64,000 nucleotides of DNA, from contig NZ_ATXP01000009.1 of the NCBI RefSeq assembly GCF_000421745.1, forward strand, positions 43,547 through 107,546, given 5' to 3'. The position numbers and the translations under genes are program-made. Of this stretch, positions 51,708 to 61,188 are shown in pieces. The notes beneath the pieces are model-generated. The model saw only the letters and a program-made list of their open reading frames with translations. It did no database searches and was not told where the DNA came from. Within the stretch, counting starts at the first letter, position 1. Every line of letters starts with the position of its first letter. Source of the stretch: Nesterenkonia alba DSM 19423. Its GTDB lineage: Bacteria; Actinomycetota; Actinomycetes; Actinomycetales; Micrococcaceae.

Positions 51708-52715
51708 TCAGCCTCCTTCGGGCTTTAAGTGACGCGCCAGCAGTAGTGAGGCGATGTTCTCCACTGCGAGGGTACCCTCCAGCACGGCGACCACGGCCTG
51801 GGTGATCGGCATGTCCACCTGGTACTCACCGGCAAGTTCGAGCACGGCGGAGGCCGACTTCATCCCCTCAGCGGTCTGGGTCATCTCCGCGGCAACTTCG
51901 GCGGCAGTACGCCCCTCCCCCAGCAGGCGGCCAGCGGTGCGGTTGCGGGACAGCGGGGACGCGCAGGTGGCCACCAGGTCCCCGAGCCCGGCGAGTCCGG
52001 AGAAAGTCTCCAGTCGTCCCCCCAGGGCGGTGGCCAGGCGGGTCGTTTCGGCCAGGCCTCGGGTGATGACACTGGCTTTGGAGTTATCCCCCAGCCGCTG
52101 ACCGTCGCAGATCCCCACGGCCAGGGCAATGATGTTCTTCACCAATCCGGCGAGCTCCACACCCACCACATCGGTGTTTGTGTAGGGCCGGAAGTACCGG
52201 GTGCTGCAGAGTCCGGCGATGCGTTCGGCCACGGGCATCGCCGCGGAGGCGACCACGGAGGCGGTGGGTTCCTCCCGGGCGATTTCCATGGCGAGGTTGG
52301 GTCCGGAGATCACTGCGGTACGTTCACCGGGGATACCGAGGACTTCGGTGATGACCTCGGTCATCCTCAAGTGAGTGCCGCGTTCAAGTCCTTTGATGAG
52401 GGAGACGACGACGGCGTCGTTATCGAGTCTGCCCCGTAGATGTTCGAGGTGTTCCCGCAGGCTCTGAGCGGGCAGAGCGAGGGCCACCAGCTCAGCACCG
52501 GTCACCGCTTCGGTGATCTCCGTGGTGGCGTGGATGGTTTCCGGGAGACCGATGGGACCCAAGTAGCTGGTGTTGGTGTGCCGGGAGGTGATTTCCTCGG
52601 CGATTTCTTCCCGGCGGGCCCAGAGGACGACGTCGGTGGCTTCGTTGGAGTCGGCGAGCACCTTGGCGAAGGTGGTCCCCCAGGAGCCGGCCCCGAGCAC
52701 GGCGATACGGGTCAT
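51708..52715 (-). CDS. gpsA: NAD(P)-dependent glycerol-3-phosphate dehydrogenase
   Basis: Makes sn-glycerol 3-phosphate, the backbone of phospholipids. 335 residues. The nucleotide-binding GAGSWGTT is at 8-15; the catalytic lysine lies in ELAGLVKNIIALAVGI, and the FSGLAGLGDLVATC block follows. The ATG overlaps the plsC stop by 4 bp, matching the metabolic link of the two enzymes. Confidence 0.96.
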   Translation of the reverse strand: MTRIAVLGAGSWGTTFAKVLADSNEATDVVLWARREEIAEEITSRHTNTSYLGPIGLPETIHATTEITEAVTGAELVALALPAQSLREHLEHLRGRLDNDAVVVSLIKGLERGTHLRMTEVITEVLGIPGERTAVISGPNLAMEIAREEPTASVVASAAMPVAERIAGLCSTRYFRPYTNTDVVGVELAGLVKNIIALAVGICDGQRLGDNSKASVITRGLAETTRLATALGGRLETFSGLAGLGDLVATCASPLSRNRTAGRLLGEGRTAAEVAAEMTQTAEGMKSASAVLELAGEYQVDMPITQAVVAVLEGTLAVENIASLLLARHLKPEGG

Positions 52716-53569
52716 GCCGTCTCCTCCGGGCGCTCGTCCCCGCTGGTGTCATCGGACGGGGTGGTTTTCTCGTGGGGGTCGAGAGGCTGCCGGTTCCGGT
52801 TCTGCTGCTCGGCGGCGGCGCGCAACTGGCCGCGGGGGACCCGTTGGTTCAGCGCCCGGTCCCAGATGCCTTCGGGGGGTGTCTCTCCGCGCAGTTGAGC
52901 CACGCCCTGCGTCAGGGCGGTTTCGATGCGTTCGGTGGCCTCAGCCAGGACCGTGCGGGTCATCGGCCGGCTGCGTAGGTCCTCGAGGTCCACCGGGTCG
53001 CCCACCTGGAGGCGGTAGCGTTTACGAGGCACCGGGCGGGGCACCTTGGCATAGGGCGGCAGGACCTGCTGAACCCCCCAGTGGGTCACCGGCACCACCG
53101 GTGAGGAGGTGGACAGGGCCAGACGGGCTGCGCCGGTTTTCATCCGCATGGGCCACAAATCCGGGTCACGGGTCAGGGTGCCTTCGGGGTAGACCACGAT
53201 GCACCCGCCCTCGGCGAGTACTTCCCGGGCGACCTCGAGGGAGGCCTGGGCTCGTTGGCGGTCTCCGCGGGCCACGGGGATCTGCTTCAACCGGGTGAGG
53301 GCCTGACCGACCACCGGCAGACGAAACAGCGAATCCTTGGCCAGGAAGTGCGGGGTGCGTCCACTGCTGTAGATGGCGTGGGCGACGGCGACCGGGTCAA
53401 GTTCGCTGACGTGGTTGGCCACGGCGATACAGCCACCGGAGGGCAGCCGGTCCAGTCCGTGCCACTGCTTGCTCACCGCAGCGTTCATCACCGGGCGCAG
53501 CACAGTGGCAGCGGCGTGTACTCCGGGGGTGATGGGACCGTCCGGTAGCAGGGGGTTCATGGGGCTCAC
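52712..53569 (-). CDS. plsC: 1-acyl-sn-glycerol-3-phosphate acyltransferase
   Basis: 285 residues. Acyltransferase motif NHVSELD (HX4D) near 52-58 and EGTLTRD further on; it converts lysophosphatidate to phosphatidate at the membrane. The C-terminal 60 residues are charged and disordered-looking. The start is GTG overlapping the murA stop (GTGA); an ATG three codons downstream is also possible. Confidence 0.92.
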   Translation of the reverse strand: MSPMNPLLPDGPITPGVHAAATVLRPVMNAAVSKQWHGLDRLPSGGCIAVANHVSELDPVAVAHAIYSSGRTPHFLAKDSLFRLPVVGQALTRLKQIPVARGDRQRAQASLEVAREVLAEGGCIVVYPEGTLTRDPDLWPMRMKTGAARLALSTSSPVVPVTHWGVQQVLPPYAKVPRPVPRKRYRLQVGDPVDLEDLRSRPMTRTVLAEATERIETALTQGVAQLRGETPPEGIWDRALNQRVPRGQLRAAAEQQNRNRQPLDPHEKTTPSDDTSGDERPEETA

Positions 53570-54888
53570 CGCTCGGTGATGGTGATGTCAGCACCGAGCG
53601 CTTCGATCTTCTCGATGAAGTGCTCGTAGCCACGGTTGATGATCTCGATGCCGGTGACCCGGGAGGTTCCAGTGGCCGCCAAGGCGGCGATGAGGTGTGA
53701 GAACCCGCCGCGTAGGTCGGGGACGTCGATGTCGGTGCCGGTCAGTTCACTGGGGCCGGAGATGACCGCTGAGTGCAGGAAGTTCCGTTGCCCGAACCGG
53801 CACGGGTTGGAACCGAGACATTCGCGGTGCAACTGAATGGAGGCGCCCATGCGTTTCAGCGCCTCGGTGAAGCCGAAGCGATTCTCATAAACGGTCTCGT
53901 GGACGATGCTGACCCCGTGGGCCTGGGTCAGTGCCACTACCATGGGTTGCTGCCAGTCGGTCATGAAGCCGGGGTGGACGTCAGTCTCCAGCACGAGGGG
54001 CTGCAAGGGGTGGCCGGCGTGCCAGAAGCGGATGCCGTCGTCGTCGACCTCGAACTCCCCGCCGATCTTCCGGTAGGTGTTCAAAAACGCGGTCAGATCC
54101 CGCTGGACTGCTCCTTTGACGTAGATGTCCCCGCGGGTGACCAGGGCGGCTGAGGCCCAGGAGGCCGACTCGTTGCGGTCGGGGATGGCGCGGTGTTTGA
54201 ACCCGGAGAGTTTCTCCACACCTTCGATTCGTATCGTCCGGTCGGTGTAAACGGTGATGATCGCGCCCATCTGCTGCAGGATGGCGATCAGGTCGTGGAC
54301 TTCGGGTTCGACCGCGGCGTTCTTCAGTTCGGTGATGCCTTCGGCCATCACCGCGGTCAGCAGCACCTGCTCAGTGGCACCGACCGAGGGGTAGGGAAGT
54401 TCCAGTTTGGCCCCGCGCAGCCCCTTGGGTGCGGTGATGTGGATGCCGTGGACTTGTTTGTCTACCACCGCACCGAAGTTACGCAGTACTTCCAGGTGGT
54501 AGTTGATGGGGCGGTCGCCGATGCGGCAGCCGCCGAGGTCAGGGATGAAGGCTTCCCCGTTCTTGTGCATCAGGGGACCGCAGAACAGGATGGGGATCCG
54601 GGAGTCGCCGGCGTACGCGTCGATCTCGGAGTGCTCTGCGGAGTAGGTTTCCCGGGGGTCGAGGCTGAGGTCTCCGGTCTGCGGGTCTGCGACGACTTTG
54701 ACCCCGTGGATGGAGAGCAGGTTGGTGACGATCTCGACGTCTTTGATCTCCGGGACGTTGCGCAGCTCGGAAGTTTCACTGCCCAGCAGGGAGGCCACCA
54801 TCGCTTTGGGCACCAGGTTTTTGGCGCCGCGGACGTGGACGGTTCCCTGAAGCGGTTTCCCGCCCTGAATGGTGAGCAGTTTGGCCAT
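53566..54888 (-). CDS. murA: UDP-N-acetylglucosamine 1-carboxyvinyltransferase
   Basis: First committed step of peptidoglycan synthesis, 440 residues. The active-site cysteine is present as C121 in GGCRIGDRPIN, the residue attacked by fosfomycin (mycobacteria carry Asp there). GAKN near 21-24 and the inside-out alpha/beta repeat pattern support the call. Four-gene envelope unit murA-plsC-gpsA-ddl. The 132 bp to leuD hold its promoter; no motif was clear. Confidence 0.96.
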   Translation of the reverse strand: MAKLLTIQGGKPLQGTVHVRGAKNLVPKAMVASLLGSETSELRNVPEIKDVEIVTNLLSIHGVKVVADPQTGDLSLDPRETYSAEHSEIDAYAGDSRIPILFCGPLMHKNGEAFIPDLGGCRIGDRPINYHLEVLRNFGAVVDKQVHGIHITAPKGLRGAKLELPYPSVGATEQVLLTAVMAEGITELKNAAVEPEVHDLIAILQQMGAIITVYTDRTIRIEGVEKLSGFKHRAIPDRNESASWASAALVTRGDIYVKGAVQRDLTAFLNTYRKIGGEFEVDDDGIRFWHAGHPLQPLVLETDVHPGFMTDWQQPMVVALTQAHGVSIVHETVYENRFGFTEALKRMGASIQLHRECLGSNPCRFGQRNFLHSAVISGPSELTGTDIDVPDLRGGFSHLIAALAATGTSRVTGIEIINRGYEHFIEKIEALGADITITER

Positions 54889-55020
54889 GTGCGTGTCGGG
54901 TCCCTTCGTGTGGCAGGCGGAATCTCAGCCGTGGACACTGTACCCAACGGAGCCTGGGAGATCGTCGGTTTCCCCGGTGGAGGTGCACAACGATTCGGTG
55001 ACGAATCGGAGACGAGCCTG

Positions 55021-55620
55021 TCAGACTTTGACGGGCAGGGTCTTCGGCTTGAAGCCGGGACGGGTCTCCTCGAAGCGGGTGATGGCGTCTTCGTGCCGCA
55101 GGGTCAAGGAGATGTCGTCGAGACCTTCCATGAGCCGCCAGCGGGTGTAGTTGTCGATATCGAAGGTGGTATCCACCGATCCGCAGCGCACTGTGCAGTC
55201 TTCGAGACTGACGGTGATCTCAGTCCCGGGCTCCTTTTCGAGTTCTTTCCAGATGAGCTCGACGTCGGGCTGGGCCACTTTGGCGGCCAGGACTCCGTTC
55301 TTCGCGGCGTTGCCGTAGAAGATATCGGCAAAGCGGGAGGAGATCACTACTTTGAAGCCATAGTCGCGTAGTGCCCAGACCGCGTGCTCACGAGAGGAGC
55401 CGGTGCCGAAGTCGGGACCAGCCACCAGCACACTGCCGTGACGGTAGGGCTCCTGGTTGAGGATGAACTCAGGTTTCTTCCGCCAACTGGCGAAGAGGGC
55501 GTCGTCGAACCCGGTCTTCGTGACACGTTTGAGGTAGACGGCGGGGATGATCTGGTCGGTGTCGACGTTGCCCTGCTTCAGCGGCACGCCGATTCCGGTG
55601 TGGGTGGTAATCGGTTCCAT
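55021..55620 (-). CDS. leuD: 3-isopropylmalate dehydratase small subunit
   Basis: 199 residues. Swivelling domain of the leucine-biosynthesis isomerase: [17 protein letters not shown] near the start and [16 protein letters not shown] in the middle bind substrate. It lies 23 bp after leuC with AAGGACC-type SD upstream. The LeuCD complex turns 2-isopropylmalate into 3-isopropylmalate. Confidence 0.96.
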   Translation of the reverse strand: MEPITTHTGIGVPLKQGNVDTDQIIPAVYLKRVTKTGFDDALFASWRKKPEFILNQEPYRHGSVLVAGPDFGTGSSREHAVWALRDYGFKVVISSRFADIFYGNAAKNGVLAAKVAQPDVELIWKELEKEPGTEITVSLEDCTVRCGSVDTTFDIDNYTRWRLMEGLDDISLTLRHEDAITRFEETRPGFKPKTLPVKV

Positions 55621-55643
55621 GGGGAGGTCCTTGGGGTGCTGGA

Positions 55644-57083
55644 TTAGGCGGGAACGGGCTGAAGCACATCAGAGGGTGCGGACAATGTGCCACGCACGGC
55701 GGTGGCAGCGGCTACCACCGGGGAGACCAGGTGGGTGCGCCCACCTTTGCCCTGCCGGCCTTCGAAATTCCGGTTGGAAGTAGAGGCACACCGTTCGCCC
55801 TCGGCGAGCTGGTCGGGGTTCATGCCCAGGCACATGGAGCAGCCGGCGAAACGCCATTCTGCCCCGAAGTCCTTGAAGATCTCATCGAGCCCTTCGGCTT
55901 CGGCGTCGAGGCGGACTTTATGTGAGCCCGGTACCACGATCATGCGCACATCCGGGTCTTTCTGCCGGCCCCGGATGATCTCAGCTGCAGCGCGCAGGTC
56001 CTCGAGCCGGGCGTTGGTGCAGGAGCCCAGGAAAACGGTGTCGACCCGGATGTCCTTCATGGCAGTTCCGGGCTCTAAGTCCATGTACTGCAGTGCCCGT
56101 TCAGCGGATTCGCGCTCGCCAGGGTCGTGGAAGTTCTTCGGGTCGGGGACGACGTCGTTGAGACTGACTCCCTGCCCGGGGTTAGTTCCCCAGGTGACGA
56201 AGGGTTCAAGTTCATCGGCGTCGATGATGACTTCGGCGTCGAACTGCGCTCCCTCATCGGTGCGCAGACTGCGCCAGTACTCCACTGCCGCTTCCCAGTC
56301 CTCCCCGGTGGGGGCGTGCGGGCGGCCTTTGACGTATTCGAAGGTGGTCTCATCCGGAGCGATCATCCCGGCCCGGGCCCCGGCCTCGATGCTCATATTG
56401 CAGATGGTCATCCGGGCTTCCATGGACAGCTGCTCGATCGCACTGCCGCGATACTCCAGAACGTATCCCTGCCCACCGCCGGTGCCGATCTTGGCGATGA
56501 CCGCCAGGATGATGTCCTTGGAGGACACCCCGGGCTTCAGCGTGCCGTTGACGGTGATGGCCATGGTCTTAAACGGCTTCAGCGGCAGGGTCTGGGTGGC
56601 CAGGACGTGCTCCACCTCGCTGGTGCCGATACCCATGGCCAGGGAGCCGAAAGCCCCGTGAGTGGAGGTGTGGGAGTCTCCGCAGACAATGGTCATCCCC
56701 GGCTGGGTGAGTCCCAGCTGGGGGCCCACCACGTGGACGATGCCCTGGTTCTCATCCCCCAGGGAGTGGATGCGCACCCCGAATTCCTCCGCATTAGCCC
56801 GCAGGGTGTCCACCTGTTTGCGGCTGATGGGGTCGGCGATCGGCTTATCGATCTCCAGGGTGGGGGTGTTGTGGTCCTCCGTGGCAATGGTGAGGTCGGG
56901 TCGACGCAGCGGTCGGCCGGCCAGGCGCAGGCCTTCGAAGGCCTGTGGGCTGGTGACCTCGTGGACCATGTGCAGGTCGATGTAAATGAGATCCGGGGAG
57001 CGCTGACCGTCTTTGTCCTCACCACGGACGACGACGTGGTCGCGCCAGACCTTCTCTGCGAGCGTGAGCGGCTTCTCCGCCAT
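55644..57083 (-). CDS. leuC: 3-isopropylmalate dehydratase large subunit
   Basis: 479 residues of the aconitase family. The 4Fe-4S ligands are the cysteines in [15 protein letters not shown] and [22 protein letters not shown] is also present. Two ATGs stand in tandem; the second (57083) is 4 bases from GGAGG and is preferred over 57086, which is only 1 base away. Divergent from the IclR-type regulator, which probably controls it. Confidence 0.96.
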   Translation of the reverse strand: MAEKPLTLAEKVWRDHVVVRGEDKDGQRSPDLIYIDLHMVHEVTSPQAFEGLRLAGRPLRRPDLTIATEDHNTPTLEIDKPIADPISRKQVDTLRANAEEFGVRIHSLGDENQGIVHVVGPQLGLTQPGMTIVCGDSHTSTHGAFGSLAMGIGTSEVEHVLATQTLPLKPFKTMAITVNGTLKPGVSSKDIILAVIAKIGTGGGQGYVLEYRGSAIEQLSMEARMTICNMSIEAGARAGMIAPDETTFEYVKGRPHAPTGEDWEAAVEYWRSLRTDEGAQFDAEVIIDADELEPFVTWGTNPGQGVSLNDVVPDPKNFHDPGERESAERALQYMDLEPGTAMKDIRVDTVFLGSCTNARLEDLRAAAEIIRGRQKDPDVRMIVVPGSHKVRLDAEAEGLDEIFKDFGAEWRFAGCSMCLGMNPDQLAEGERCASTSNRNFEGRQGKGGRTHLVSPVVAAATAVRGTLSAPSDVLQPVPA

Positions 57084-57213
57084 CATTCCTCCAGGTCAGT
57101 TCTTCCGCCGCAGACCCCGGGGTGTGGGATGCGGCGTCGGGCAGCTCGGGTACAAGCTCCTGGTATCGATAGAACCACTCGTGGCTGGAAGAGTTCCACA
57201 GATCACGACGCCG

Positions 57214-57235
57214 ATCTCAATATTCGAGATAATAT
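57214..57235. promoter_or_regulatory. Palindrome and -10 box between leuC and the IclR gene
   Basis: ATCTCAATATTCGAGAT (57214-57230) is a near-perfect palindrome with 5-bp arms, in an AT-rich patch of a GC-rich region. It abuts TAATAT (57230-57235), 7 bases before the GTG of the regulator gene. A site here would let the regulator control itself and leuC-leuD. IclR-type LtbR/NdgR proteins control leuCD in other actinobacteria. Confidence 0.55.
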
Positions 57236-57242
57236 AGGGCTC

Positions 57243-58052
57243 GTGGTGACGAACAATTCTGCTGGACCCAGTTCCGCCCTGCCTCCGGACCCGCCTCGCC
57301 CGCTGCACTCCCCCTCGGGGATCGGTGTGGTGGATAAGTCGGTGATGATTATGGATGCGCTCGAGGCCGGCCCAGCGACGCTGGCCCAGCTCGTCGAGTG
57401 CACCGGCCTGGCTCGGCCCACGGTGCACCGTATCGCCTCCGCACTGGTCCATCACCGGTATCTGACGCGGGATGTCCGGGGCCGGTATGTCATCGGCTCG
57501 CGATTGGCTGAGCTGGCATCCGCCGCGGGGGACGATCAGCTCGTCTCAGCAGCTGGACCTATTCTTCTCAAATTGCGAGACGCGACGGGTGAATCCTCGC
57601 AGCTGTACCGTCGTCAAGGTGAAGCACGCATCTGCGTCGCCTCAGCGGAGCGGCCCATTGGGCTGCGCGATTCGATCCCGGTGGGCACTCAGCTGTCGAT
57701 GAAGGCAGGGTCGGCGGCCCAGGTGCTGCTGGCGTGGGAGGATCACGAACGTCTGGTGGAGGGCCTGCAGGGTGCCCGCTTCACTCCCACGGTGCTGGCG
57801 GGGGTCCGCCGTCGCGGCTGGGGTGAGTCGCTGGCCGAGCGCGAAGCTGGCGTAGCGTCGGTCTCCGCACCGGTGCGCGGGCCTTCGGGGCGGGTTATCG
57901 CCGCGGTGTCCATCTCCGGACCGATCGAGCGGCTGTCTCGCCAGCCAGGACGGAAGTTCGCTCCGGTGGTGGTGGCAGCAGCCCACCAGCTCACCGAACT
58001 GGTGCGCAACAACCCCGAAGGTGACCACGGGCTCTCCAGCGACGGGGCATAA
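57243..58052 (+). CDS. IclR-family transcriptional regulator of leucine genes (LtbR/NdgR-like)
   Basis: 269 residues. A Pro-rich start leads to a winged helix (about 25-90) with ATLAQLVECTGLARPTVHRI, then the effector-binding domain (about 100-255) with SIPVGTQLSMKAGSAAQVLL and SAPVRGPSGRVIAAVSISGP. In actinobacteria the IclR gene divergent from leuCD is LtbR/NdgR, which controls leucine and other amino-acid genes; I infer the same here. The frame is open far upstream, antisense to leuC, but GTG 57243 follows TAATAT and fits a leaderless message. Confidence 0.88.
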   Translation: MVTNNSAGPSSALPPDPPRPLHSPSGIGVVDKSVMIMDALEAGPATLAQLVECTGLARPTVHRIASALVHHRYLTRDVRGRYVIGSRLAELASAAGDDQLVSAAGPILLKLRDATGESSQLYRRQGEARICVASAERPIGLRDSIPVGTQLSMKAGSAAQVLLAWEDHERLVEGLQGARFTPTVLAGVRRRGWGESLAEREAGVASVSAPVRGPSGRVIAAVSISGPIERLSRQPGRKFAPVVVAAAHQLTELVRNNPEGDHGLSSDGA

Positions 58053-58106
58053 ACACAGCCACGGCCACCACTGGCTCCATCTCTGCGGCCTCGGCCCCTT
58101 TCCTCT

Positions 58107-59168
58107 TCAGTCGCTGAGTGAGTCCCATCCGTCGCGACCGGGCCGCAGCTGGGTGACCGCCTCTGGTGATCCTGCTTCGACGTAACCGATCGTGCGGAAT
58201 CCTGCCGGCACCTCGACGTCGTGCGGGAATGTCGCGAGCAGGGCGTAGTCCTCTCCCCCGTTGAGGACCCAATCCACGGCTGCGGCGGTGCCCTGGCCCA
58301 GCATGCGGGCCACCGGGGTCAGTGCTTCGGCGTCGGCGGCGATGATGTCTTCGTCGATGATGAGCCGGACCCCGGAGGCCTGGGCGAGCCGGCGGGCATC
58401 GCGCAGCAGCCCATCGGAGATGTCCATCCCGGCAGTGGCTCCGGCTTCCAGCGCCGCCGGCCCGGCTCCCAGGTCGGGGTCCGGGCGGGTTTGGGCTTTC
58501 AGACAGGCGGTGAACACCTCACGGTGTTTCTGCCAGATGCTGCGCTGGGTCTCGGTGGCCGGGGCGCTCAGTGGCCGCTCAAGCAGAGCCAGCCCGGCCG
58601 CGGCCCGGCCCAGAGGCCCGGCGATCGCCAGTCGCTCCCCCGGTTGGGCTCCGGCCCGGGTCAGAGCCGACCCATCCTCGCCGAGGGTCCCCACCGCGGT
58701 GATCGTCACCGAGATGCTCTCCGCGGAACCGAGGTCCCCTCCGGCCACAGCACAGTAGGGGGTGCGGTCTGCGGTGCAAGCACGGATGAGCCCGGCGCAG
58801 AAAGCTTTCACCCAGCTGACGGTGGTCTCCGCCGGCAGGGTCAGGCTGACGAGCAGGGCCCGGGGTACTGCCCCCATGGCGCTGAGGTCGGAGAGGTTTT
58901 GGGCGGCAGCTTTGATGCCAATGTCGTAGGCGCCGGCGTCGGCGTCTTTCCACCAGCTGAGTCGGAAGTCCCGGTCCTGACTCATCGTGTCAGTGGTGAG
59001 CACGGTGTCGCCTCCGGCTACCGACCGCAGCACGGCGGCGTCGTCGCCTGGCCCCAGGAGCAGGCCACTTTCCGCCACTGCGCTGTTGTGCGGTTCGAGG
59101 GTTTCGCGGATGATGGCGAGGACGGCGTCCTCGCCCTCCTGGCTGACAGTCGGGGACGTTTCGGTCAT
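58107..59168 (-). CDS. thiL: Thiamine-monophosphate kinase
   Basis: Final step of thiamine diphosphate synthesis, 353 residues. GPGDDAAVL near 39-47 and TTDTMSQDRDFRLSW bind ATP and metal; GIKAAAQNLSDLSAMGA, VAGGDLGSAE and GMDISDGLLRDARRL are family blocks. The ATG at 59168 is chosen from an open frame that continues upstream into the start of the divergent PLP enzyme gene. No TPP riboswitch-like sequence is visible. Confidence 0.93.
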   Translation of the reverse strand: MTETSPTVSQEGEDAVLAIIRETLEPHNSAVAESGLLLGPGDDAAVLRSVAGGDTVLTTDTMSQDRDFRLSWWKDADAGAYDIGIKAAAQNLSDLSAMGAVPRALLVSLTLPAETTVSWVKAFCAGLIRACTADRTPYCAVAGGDLGSAESISVTITAVGTLGEDGSALTRAGAQPGERLAIAGPLGRAAAGLALLERPLSAPATETQRSIWQKHREVFTACLKAQTRPDPDLGAGPAALEAGATAGMDISDGLLRDARRLAQASGVRLIIDEDIIAADAEALTPVARMLGQGTAAAVDWVLNGGEDYALLATFPHDVEVPAGFRTIGYVEAGSPEAVTQLRPGRDGWDSLSD

Positions 59169-59226
59169 GGCTCCCATGGTCCCATGTGCCGCGCCGATAT
59201 CCCGGCAATGGCTAGGCTGATCTCTT

Positions 59227-60402
59227 ATGGAACACAACAAGCGGACTCGAGTCGTGGCGGCTGGGCGACCCCATGAGCCGAACTCTCCGGTCAATCCGCC
59301 GGTGAATTTCACCTCCACCTACGTCTACCGTCCCAGTGTCGACTACCCGCAGGTCTACGCTCGGGAGGGGATTCCCAGCTTCACTCCGTTGGAGGAGTTG
59401 CTCGCAGAGCTGGAAGGTGGGCGGCATGGCCTGGTGTTCTCCTCGGGGCTTTCGGCGATCAGCGCGGTGGTCCAGCAGTTGCCGCTGGGGGCCCACCTCA
59501 TCATTCCGCGCCACGCTTACATGGGGTATTACTCCATGGTCCAGCAGATGGCTGCCAAGGGATTGCTGACGGTGCATCGGGCGGATATCGCTGAGACCGA
59601 CGAGGTGCTCGCTCAGCTGAGGGACGTCGCTCAGGTCGCTTCTGCTGAGCAAACCGAGGCCCTGCTGTGGATTGAGTCTCCCACCAACCCCATGCTGGAG
59701 GTCGCCGATGTTCCGGCGCTGCTGGCGGAGGCTAACCGGCTGGGGGTACGCACCGCGGTGGATAACACCTTCGCCACTCCGCTGCGTCAGAATCCGCTGG
59801 CCTGGGGGGCCGATGTGGTGGTTCATTCGGTAACGAAGTTCCTTTCTGGACACTCCGACGTCATCATGGGTGCGGCAATCACCTCCGATGAGCAGCTGTT
59901 CACCGCCCTGCATGCCCACCGCAACCTGCATGGGACCATCCCTGGACCCATGGAGGTGTTCCTGGCCCTGCGCGGGGTGCGTACTCTGGCTGTCCGGCTG
60001 GATGCTGCTGAACGCAACGCAGGCGTGCTGGCGGCACGGTTGCACCAACGTGTCGACGACGACGTCGACCCCACCCTGGTTTCTGTGACCTATCCGGGGT
60101 TACCCACTCACCCGCAGCACGAACGGGCCGCGGAGCAACTGGGCGGGTTCGGCGCCATCATCACCGTGGACACTGGCAGCCTCGAGGCCGCTGATGCGGT
60201 GCTGGAGAACCTCCGAGTGTGGACCCCTGCCACCAGCCTGGGTGGGGTGGAGTCCTTAGTCGAGCGGCGTCGTCGTCATCCCGGCGAACCCGATTCGGTG
60301 CCAGAGGGCATGCTGCGGTTATCGGTGGGGATCGAGGATGTCGAGGATCTCTACCGGGATTTCACACAGGCCCTGGACGCCACGGCGACTGTCACCCGCT
60401 AG
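59227..60402 (+). CDS. Cys/Met metabolism PLP-dependent enzyme (trans-sulfuration family)
   Basis: 391 residues. The PLP lysine is K204 in HSVTKFLSGHSDV; LWIESPTNPMLEV and DNTFATPLRQNPL are family blocks. It could be a cystathionine gamma-synthase, beta-lyase or gamma-lyase; the sequence does not settle which. The start is supported by TAGGCT (59213-59218) 8 bases before the ATG. It is followed 3 bp later by a membrane protein gene in the same direction. Confidence 0.9.
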   Translation: MEHNKRTRVVAAGRPHEPNSPVNPPVNFTSTYVYRPSVDYPQVYAREGIPSFTPLEELLAELEGGRHGLVFSSGLSAISAVVQQLPLGAHLIIPRHAYMGYYSMVQQMAAKGLLTVHRADIAETDEVLAQLRDVAQVASAEQTEALLWIESPTNPMLEVADVPALLAEANRLGVRTAVDNTFATPLRQNPLAWGADVVVHSVTKFLSGHSDVIMGAAITSDEQLFTALHAHRNLHGTIPGPMEVFLALRGVRTLAVRLDAAERNAGVLAARLHQRVDDDVDPTLVSVTYPGLPTHPQHERAAEQLGGFGAIITVDTGSLEAADAVLENLRVWTPATSLGGVESLVERRRRHPGEPDSVPEGMLRLSVGIEDVEDLYRDFTQALDATATVTR

Positions 60403-60405
60403 CCC

Positions 60406-61125
60406 ATGGGCGCACTCATCGCTGCGGCGGGGCGGCCCGAGATGTTCTCAGGCCTGCACTGGGGGCTGCTCGGGCTCGCAGGTGCCCTGGGGGTGCTGGT
60501 GGTCTTCGGCATGCGTCGGATCCGTACGACGCCGGCACAGAACTGGGTTTTGCCGACCGCCGGGTGGGTGCTGCTGGTCATTTCGGTGATGTACACGGTG
60601 TGGCTGCTGCTGCCCGGTCAGTGGGACCTGGAGCAGTCTCTGCCGTTGCACTATTCGGATGCCTTGCGCTACATCACCGCCTATGCGCTCATCCGCCGAG
60701 CACAGTGGGCGGTGGCGGTGACCTATTTCTGGGGGCTGACGTTGAATTCCCAGGCGCTGGTGACCCCGCATCCCACCATGCTGGATTTCTCCGTGAATGC
60801 GGGGTTCTACTGGGTGACTCATATCGCGGTCTTGCTGGCTCCGCTGGCCTTGCTGACCACCGGGTGGCGCCCACAGTGGAGAGATTTCGCGGTGGCCTAC
60901 GGGTTGGCCGCAGCATGGGCGGGACTGGTGATGCCTGCTAACGCGGTTTTAGGCACAAACTATGCGTTTCTGAATCGCCCGCCGGATGGGGCGTCACTTA
61001 TTGATTTCTTGGGGCCCTGGCCGGTCTACGTGTTCTGGTTAGCGGTGCTGGTCGCTGTGGTGTGGGCCCTGATGACGTGGCCTTGGCGCGGAGCACACCT
61101 CACCTCGTCAGCACGGGGCTCATAG
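60406..61125 (+). CDS. YwaF/TIGR02206-type membrane protein
   Basis: 239 residues with six or seven helices. The block LPLHYSDALRYITAYAL and the C-terminal GTNYAFLNRPPDGASLIDFLGPWP are characteristic of the TIGR02206 family, whose function is unknown. It starts 3 bp after the PLP enzyme stop and is probably co-transcribed with it. Confidence 0.85.
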   Translation: MGALIAAAGRPEMFSGLHWGLLGLAGALGVLVVFGMRRIRTTPAQNWVLPTAGWVLLVISVMYTVWLLLPGQWDLEQSLPLHYSDALRYITAYALIRRAQWAVAVTYFWGLTLNSQALVTPHPTMLDFSVNAGFYWVTHIAVLLAPLALLTTGWRPQWRDFAVAYGLAAAWAGLVMPANAVLGTNYAFLNRPPDGASLIDFLGPWPVYVFWLAVLVAVVWALMTWPWRGAHLTSSARGS

Positions 61126-61128
61126 GAT
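61123..61128 (+). promoter_or_regulatory. -10 box of the lysE leader ORF
   Basis: TAGGAT sits 6 bases before the ATG of a 17-codon ORF and just before the end of the upstream gene's stop region. The spacing equals that of other leaderless starts in this window. Confidence 0.45.
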
Positions 61129-61134
61129 AGGCAC

Positions 61135-61188
61135 ATGGCTGCCGCAGGGGTTCCGAGTGCTTTCTCTGCGAGATTCTGGATGCCATGA
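61135..61188 (+). CDS. 17-codon leader ORF coupled to the LysE-type exporter
   Basis: ATG at 61135 opens a 17-residue peptide (MAAAGVPSAFSARFWMP) whose TGA overlaps the exporter ATG by 4 bp (ATGA). TAGGAT lies 6 bases upstream, so the message would start at this ATG and ribosomes would reach the exporter only after translating the leader. No SD is seen for the exporter itself. The peptide has no run of one amino acid, so simple attenuation by lysine or arginine supply is not obvious. Confidence 0.5.
   Translation: MAAAGVPSAFSARFWMP

Noticed and set aside
57087..57213. Leucine attenuator leader before leuC
   Set aside because: No short peptide with a leucine run and no convincing pair of alternative hairpins could be read.
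56127..57242. Long upstream extension of the IclR regulator frame
   Set aside because: It runs antisense through leuC; the regulator start at 57243 is supported by its -10 box and family length.
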